Made by a program: the position numbers and the translations under genes. Positions 35,111 to 39,397 of a DNA stretch of 39,397 bases are shown one piece after another (the stretch's first letter is position 1; every line of letters starts with the position of its first letter). Source of the DNA: Desulfococcaceae bacterium HSG9 (GTDB lineage: Bacteria > Desulfobacterota > Desulfobacteria > Desulfobacterales > JAUCGF01); the NCBI GenBank assembly GCA_030378005.1, contig JAUCGF010000127.1, positions 1 through 39,397 on the forward strand. Direction: 5' to 3'. Under the pieces are notes generated by a model. That model was given only the letters and a program-made list of their open reading frames with translations, was not told the origin of the DNA and did no database searches.

Positions 35111-35598
35111 GATGAGACCTCCTTGTTCGTAAACAGCACTTTTAAAAGGTCTGTAAGAAAAGTAAAAGCTAAAATCAGACATCCAAAAGCCACCGCATAA
35201 GTAAACGGATAATAGATAATACGCAACGTTTCTGTCACTTCACCCGCTTGCATGAGAATACCGGCCTTGACAGCCATTTGATACGCCACAATTACAAAGA
35301 AAACAAAACAGATTAAATCATTAATGACCCGTAAAACATGGCGTGTTTGCGATGAAAAAGTGTCAATCAGAACATTTACGGAAATATGCGCCCGTTTCTT
35401 CTGAGTGTGGCTCAATGCAAAAGCGGTGACAATCGCACCGAAAAAGCCCATGAGTTCAAATGTTCCCCGAATGGGCATCCAACCGATGCGTAAAAAAATA
35501 TTCGCACAGCATAAAAGAATCATGCTCACCAGAAAAACACCGCCGATGAAGAGCAACATACGATTCAAAAATAAATTGATTTTTTCAAAATAGCTCAT
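35107..35598 (-). CDS. TRAP transporter small permease, DctQ family (second system)
   Basis: A 163-residue protein with four hydrophobic helices and the DctQ features RGTFELMGFFGAIVTAFALS and KKRAHISVNVLID. It partners the DctM gene that overlaps it by four bases. The start codon at 35598 lacks an evident Shine-Dalgarno: the preceding bases are AAAAAATGCT and then TTAAAAC heptamer repeats. A TRAP system normally needs a DctP; none lies between this gene and the CRISPR array. Confidence 0.9.
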   Translation of the reverse strand: MSYFEKINLFLNRMLLFIGGVFLVSMILLCCANIFLRIGWMPIRGTFELMGFFGAIVTAFALSHTQKKRAHISVNVLIDTFSSQTRHVLRVINDLICFVFFVIVAYQMAVKAGILMQAGEVTETLRIIYYPFTYAVAFGCLILAFTFLTDLLKVLFTNKEVSS

Positions 35599-35603
35599 AG
35601 CAT

Positions 35604-35649
35604 TTTTTAAGTTTTAAGTTTTAAGTTTTAAGTTTTAAGTTTTAAGTTT
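35604..35649. repeat. Tandem heptamer repeats (GTTTTAA)n in the dctQ leader
   Basis: Five exact GTTTTAA units (35611-35645) with partial copies on both sides, placed directly upstream of the minus-strand dctQ start, where a ribosome-binding site would be expected. Copy number could vary by slippage. Confidence 0.85.
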
Positions 35650-35708
35650 GATGGTTTCGTAAAAAGTAATAATTATTTAACTGTTTGTAATTAAATCACA
35701 AATTGACT

Positions 35709-35727
35709 TTTCAATCCTTGACTTAAT
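35709..35727 (-). repeat. Fossil CRISPR half-repeat beyond the trailer end
   Basis: TTTCAATCCTTGACTTAAT matches 17 of 19 bases of the array repeat (TTTCAATCCTTGTTTTAAT), but the rest of the repeat is lost. It lies 214 bases left of the first full repeat, about three repeat-spacer periods, as expected for a decayed old end of the array. Confidence 0.5.
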
Positions 35728-35922
35728 TCTCATGACATGCTATTAACTTATTGTTCTATATTAAAATAGAAGGGAGTTAAAAAGATTAGAATAGCAGTTC
35801 ACAAACAGGAACATCTTTTCGATCCTTGGGATTTTTTAAGCCCCATACGTATGAAATTATGCTGATTGGGCGGCTATTTGTCAACAATTATTATCAAAGT
35901 AGTAGCGGAAGAGCACCAACCT

Positions 35923-37357
35923 GTTTCAATCCTTGTTTTAATGGATGTAGGTCTGAAGGTGTCGGGTTTGCTTCTTTTTGGCAATTGGCATCTAAGTTTC
36001 AATCCTTGTTTTAATGGATGTAGGTCTGAAGGCTATAGTCGAAAAAAGGCCAGTCAGTTGCCTGCCAGTCGTTTCAATCCTTGTTTTAATGGATGTAGGT
36101 CTGAAGGACTCTTCCAGATTAGACTGAAGCATACTGATATTAGTTTCAATCCTTGTTTTAATGGATGTAGGTCTGAAGGTTCGTTCGCCATCGTTGTACG
36201 GATGCTTAACAGGTCAGTTTCAATCCTTGTTTTAATGGATGTAGGTCTGAAGGTTGAATTGTTCGTCTCATATACTCTGCGTTGTGGATGTTTCAATCCT
36301 TGTTTTAATGGATGTAGGTCTGAAGGCGTGCTGACAACGGGAACAGGGCGGCTGGCTTATAAGTTTCAATCCTTGTTTTAATGGATGTAGGTCTGAAGGA
36401 GAACGTTACAACCCGGAGTTATGGCGCAATAAACCAGTTTCAATCCTTGTTTTAATGGATGTAGGTCTGAAGGACGGGCAAGTACAACTGACGCCTGAAA
36501 CCGGAAGCAAGTTTCAATCCTTGTTTTAATGGATGTAGGTCTGAAGGTCAGGCAAATAATCAACTTCAGGCCAAGATAACGTGTTTCAATCCTTGTTTTA
36601 ATGGATGTAGGTCTGAAGGATATACAGAGTTTTAGGATCCGGTATGCTTCGGGATTGTTTCAATCCTTGTTTTAATGGATGTAGGTCTGAAGGACGCTAG
36701 CCCACTAGGTGAATTATCAATATAGGCAGTTTCAATCCTTGTTTTAATGGATGTAGGTCTGAAGGCGGTCAGTTCGTAGGCTTCATATTCTTTGTCGTCA
36801 ATTTGTTTCAATCCTTGTTTTAATGGATGTAGGTCTGAAGGCCGACTGGATTGACTGGCAAATCGGGGATTGGGTTTTTGGTTTCAATCCTTGTTTTAAT
36901 GGATGTAGGTCTGAAGGCACGTATCTTTCAAGGGCGATTGTCGAACAATGTAGTTTCAATCCTTGTTTTAATGGATGTAGGTCTGAAGGAACCTTAGAAA
37001 ATATCAAAACATCTTCTTTAGTTTGTTTCAATCCTTGTTTTAATGGATGTAGGTCTGAAGGGTGTCAAAACACTGTCGATTTTCCATAATTTATAAGCGT
37101 TTCAATCCTTGTTTTAATGGATGTCGATTAGAAGCCATTTTCTTCTTTATCGTTTTTGCACTCACCTTGCTATCGTTTCAATCCTTGTTTTAATGGATGT
37201 CGATCATAAGGCGCTTAATTCAGAAAAAAAATGTATTTTCAATTATAGCACAAATAATCAGTGATTTTAAGATAATAATGTCAAAGAACAGGTGTTTGTT
37301 TATTATTTATTTATTTATTTATTTCAATCCTTGTTTTAATGGATGTCGATCAGAAGC
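35923..37357 (-). CRISPR. CRISPR array, 19 repeats of 37 nt, transcribed leftwards
   Basis: Sixteen apparently identical 37-nt repeats start at 35923, 35996, 36071, 36143, 36217, 36290, 36363, 36437, 36511, 36583, 36657, 36729, 36805, 36881, 36953 and 37025, with 35-39 nt spacers. Three variant repeats follow at 37099, 37175 and 37321. On the plus strand each begins GTTTCAATCCTTGTTTTAAT; on the minus strand it ends ATTGAAAC, the usual crRNA 5' handle, so transcription is leftwards from the cas3 side. Variants differ mainly in the other end (TGTCGATCAGAAG instead of TGTAGGTCTGAAG). The last interval (37212-37320) is 109 nt and contains leader sequence rather than a spacer. Subtype cannot be fixed from the repeat alone; cas3 indicates type I. 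Confidence 0.97.
37212..37270 (-). promoter_or_regulatory. Inner CRISPR leader copy with candidate promoter
   Basis: Directly before the repeat at 37175 (minus-strand direction) lies a leader block (37212-37243) and a perfect TATAAT (37247-37242), with TTAAAA 17 bases further upstream (37270-37265). It would start transcription about 24 bases before the first transcribed repeat. Confidence 0.55.
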
Positions 37358-37540
37358 GCTTAATTAATAAAAAAAATGTATTTTCAATAGGTTGAGCTCT
37401 TGTCACATTGCTTTTTTCATATATGGAATTTCATGCTTCGGCCACATACTAAACTGCAAGTTCAGCACTCCTTTGGATGTATTTAATAAAACTTTTTGAT
37501 CTACTGAAACTAAATAAAAAAGGTTGAACGTTCCAGTTTA
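37357..37540 (-). promoter_or_regulatory. Outer CRISPR leader region between cas3 and the array
   Basis: The first 32 bases (37357-37388) repeat the inner leader block with three mismatches (CGCTTAATT, then three differing bases, then AAAAAAAATGTATTTTCAAT). Beyond that the sequences diverge, and the TATAAT of the inner copy is not present here. It begins just after the cas3 stop. Confidence 0.55.
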
Positions 37541-37542
37541 AT

Positions 37543-39276
37543 TTATAGTATTCCACCAAGATTAGCATCATATATCATATCACAAAATAAAATTTCCCTT
37601 TGATATTGCTTATGACGCATAGCATACCACAGAGGCACTTTCAGTTCATATCGTCTTCTCTCTTTGGGTGCTGAGTTTAAAACTTTTTCAAGAAAGCATA
37701 GCGGAATAACAGAAACAGTTTCATATTTTGGTTGACGCGTAACTTCCTGTTTCTCTTCGCCTAATCTGCTATCGAATATCCCCATACGCGCTTTTTGACT
37801 TAATTTATACTGTTGAAGAGCTATTTTAAAAGCTTCCGAATCATCAATTGATATATCTCTGTAAACAAGATCAACGATATCAATCAAATCCTGTTCAGCT
37901 ATTTTACAAGGCGCTTTTTTAAAGGCATTGAAAGTGCGTTGAAGTATATCCGGAGAATTGATCGGGTTATACAAGAATTCGCTTTTTTCTGATGCTTGAA
38001 AGATATAGACGCGGCTGTCCCGCTTAGAATCGCGGTAACGGTTAATGCGGCCCGCGCGTTGGGCAATGGCATCCGGCGGTGCGCATTCCGTAAAAAGCCA
38101 ATCAAAATCAATATCCAACGAAACTTCAACAACCTGAGTGGCGATTACAAAATTAGCGGTGTCAATCTTTTTTTCAATTTGCTTACGGTCTTTAAAAATA
38201 AAACGTGAATGATAACAAATGGGAGCTAATCTTTTTAATTTTCTTGAAAGATTCTGGCACTGATCCACCGTATTGACAACTACCAACACACGCTTGCCGT
38301 CATTGACAGCGGATGCAATGGCATCAACGGCTTCATCAATACATTGATTTTCAACAAAATAGGTACTTCTTTTAGCGGTTAACAATTTATTTTCTTTGAT
38401 AACTGGAGCGCCCGGCAACTCTTGTTGAAAAAGATGCACCAAATCAGTTGGCATTGTCGCACTCATAACGAGGAAACGCGCACCTAAATTTGAAAAATGG
38501 CGTATTGCGGAAATGATCAATCCTAATGTCCATCCGTCATAAGCATGAATTTCATCAAGTACAATAACGGCATTGGCCGCGTTGATCTCCTTTAAAACCC
38601 ACCACCCGGAATTAAAACCGGCGGTTAGCAATTGATCGACTGTGCCTACCGTAACCGGAGTAATGAATGTTTTGTCAAAAAGAACATCTCTGCGGTTTTC
38701 CCATTGGCTTTCTTCGGCTTTCCCGTCAAAAAACAGATTTGCCGATGAGTGTGTAAGCCCCACGTTGTTTTCGCCGAAAAAACTGGCAAAACGTTTCCAT
38801 ATACTGTTAGCCGTCGCCATTGTGGGAAGCAAATAGATAATTTTGGCGCCACCCAATTTGCGGGAATTTTTCAAAGCCCATAACAGCGAACCTTCAGTTT
38901 TACCGCTGCCTGTCGGCACTATTGCGATCAGATTGCCGGAATGCAGGCTCATCTTTTCCTGAAAAGGTCTTAGTCCTTTATATTCGATCTGTTTATCTTT
39001 GCAACGATTCGCAAGTTCTTCAATCAACATAGCGGGAGATTTGAAGACGGAATAATTCACTTGCACCATGCCTGAACCGTGCCAGTCGGCATAATGAAGG
39101 ATTCCTTTGAGTAAAAAATATAATGTGCGAACCCTTTCAAGATCATCTATTTGCAGAAGTTTCTCAAAAATACCGTTTTCCCCGATAATTTGTGAAAGAA
39201 ATCTATAAGGGTCTTGTTTTTCAAGCCCTCTGGGTATCTCAGGCAATTTCCATTGATGTTGCTTAAAAGCCAGCAA
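37543..39276 (-). CDS. cas3: CRISPR-associated helicase Cas3, N-terminally truncated (no HD domain)
   Basis: A 577-residue superfamily 2 helicase of type I CRISPR interference, which unwinds and degrades Cascade-marked target DNA. Motifs: Walker A IVPTGSGKTEG, DEIH box VIVLDEIHAYDGW, SAT motif MSATMP, QVVEVSLDID and QRAGRINR, then the C-terminal tail ending YDANLGGIL. The N-terminus (about 100 residues, including ILHYADWHGSG, the tail of an HD domain) lacks the HD metal-binding motifs. The only start is a TTG at 39276, and an in-frame TGA lies at 39291-39289 next to foreign-looking DNA. Either the HD part has been cut off by an insertion, or it is a separate cas3'' gene further right. Confidence 0.88.
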   Translation of the reverse strand: MLAFKQHQWKLPEIPRGLEKQDPYRFLSQIIGENGIFEKLLQIDDLERVRTLYFLLKGILHYADWHGSGMVQVNYSVFKSPAMLIEELANRCKDKQIEYKGLRPFQEKMSLHSGNLIAIVPTGSGKTEGSLLWALKNSRKLGGAKIIYLLPTMATANSIWKRFASFFGENNVGLTHSSANLFFDGKAEESQWENRRDVLFDKTFITPVTVGTVDQLLTAGFNSGWWVLKEINAANAVIVLDEIHAYDGWTLGLIISAIRHFSNLGARFLVMSATMPTDLVHLFQQELPGAPVIKENKLLTAKRSTYFVENQCIDEAVDAIASAVNDGKRVLVVVNTVDQCQNLSRKLKRLAPICYHSRFIFKDRKQIEKKIDTANFVIATQVVEVSLDIDFDWLFTECAPPDAIAQRAGRINRYRDSKRDSRVYIFQASEKSEFLYNPINSPDILQRTFNAFKKAPCKIAEQDLIDIVDLVYRDISIDDSEAFKIALQQYKLSQKARMGIFDSRLGEEKQEVTRQPKYETVSVIPLCFLEKVLNSAPKERRRYELKVPLWYAMRHKQYQREILFCDMIYDANLGGIL

Positions 39277-39286
39277 TTCCCGAACC

Positions 39287-39397
39287 CCTCATAGAGGTGC
39301 ATAGAACGTGAGGTGATATTTTTAACTCTTGCAAATTTTTTAAAAAAACAAGGGGTTTTTATTAGCCTTTTTCGTTTTTTTGTTCATGGAGGTAGAC
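39287..39397. mobile_element. Possible mobile-element end interrupting cas3 (runs off the window)
   Basis: Immediately beyond the first sensible cas3 codons, the sequence begins CCTCATAGAGGTGCATAGAA and has TGAGG at 39309-39313, an inverted pair with CCTCA. It then becomes A/T-tract-rich (TTTTTTAAAAAAACAAGGGG) and ends with an ATG preceded by T-runs at 39386. The composition change and loss of the cas3 frame suggest the terminus of an insertion sequence. The family cannot be named from this much. Confidence 0.4.

Noticed and set aside
35826..37089. Open frames on both strands with recurring NPCFNGCRSEG and PSDLHPLKQGLK blocks
   Set aside because: They are translations of the 37-nt CRISPR repeats read through the spacers, not proteins.
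36033..37174. Self-targeting spacers
   Set aside because: By eye I found no spacer matching another part of the window, but I could not run a search, so no claim is made.
37261..37320. TTGACA at about 37277-37282 (minus strand) as -35 of the CRISPR promoter
   Set aside because: The distance to TATAAT is about 30 bases, too long; TTAAAA at the proper spacing is the better candidate.

Overview
The window looks like a chromosomal segment of an anaerobic, sulfate-reducer-type deltaproteobacterium (Desulfobacterota). This is an inference from gene content, not a taxonomic assignment. The supporting content is an hdrCBA cluster with a very large duplicated HdrA, two TRAP transporters, acyl-CoA enzymes, a PEP-CTERM surface protein behind c-di-GMP-I (GEMM) riboswitches, a fused ATP sulfurylase/APS kinase, and a tmRNA with tag ADDYEYALAA. 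Several decayed genes, insertion sequences and intergenic palindromes suggest a fairly plastic genome. I saw no tRNA or rRNA genes.

Layout. 1-2300 is a mobile-element patch: the end of one two-frame IS630-type element, a complete 1.4-kb IS630 element with matched ends, and a short remnant resembling the PanB C-terminus. 2422-3183 is an EI24/CysZ-like membrane protein. 3254-4478 (minus) is a secreted PEP-CTERM protein whose transcript appears to start at a sigma-54 promoter and pass two c-di-GMP riboswitches with overlapping terminators. An AT-rich gene-free stretch of about 1.2 kb follows. 5721-10011 holds a truncated M24/ectoine-hydrolase-like gene, a complete TRAP transporter and a universal stress protein, an order reminiscent of the ectoine TeaABC-TeaD system. 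Then come a PrmA-like methyltransferase, a frameshifted enoyl-CoA hydratase, and a membrane/coiled-coil protein leading into hdrC-hdrB-hdrA (12198-17575).

17708-24084 is mainly housekeeping on the minus strand (RRM protein, cold-shock protein, DUF2959-type lipoprotein, lspA, ileS), with ssrA on the plus strand behind a consensus promoter. 24513-29908 is a probable plus-strand operon: a response regulator-SpoIIE phosphatase-HATPase fusion, a STAS antagonist, a nucleotidyltransferase-hexapeptide-sugar transferase fusion with degenerate catalytic motifs, and a Sat-CysC fusion whose sulfurylase active site looks altered. Two small signalling proteins (cNMP-binding, Roadblock-like) lie on the opposite strand. 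31530-33551 encodes a dehydrogenase-hydratase fusion in the archaeal domain order. After a REPIN-like palindrome there is a second, substrate-protein-less TRAP permease pair.

The right end is a CRISPR array (16 identical plus 3 variant 37-nt repeats) transcribed leftwards, with a duplicated leader-repeat block at its leader end, downstream of a cas3 that lacks its HD domain and abuts what looks like a mobile-element boundary. The most interesting items are the sigma-54/tandem riboswitch/PEP-CTERM unit, the CRISPR leader duplication, and the partner-switch cassette with apparent pseudo-enzymes.
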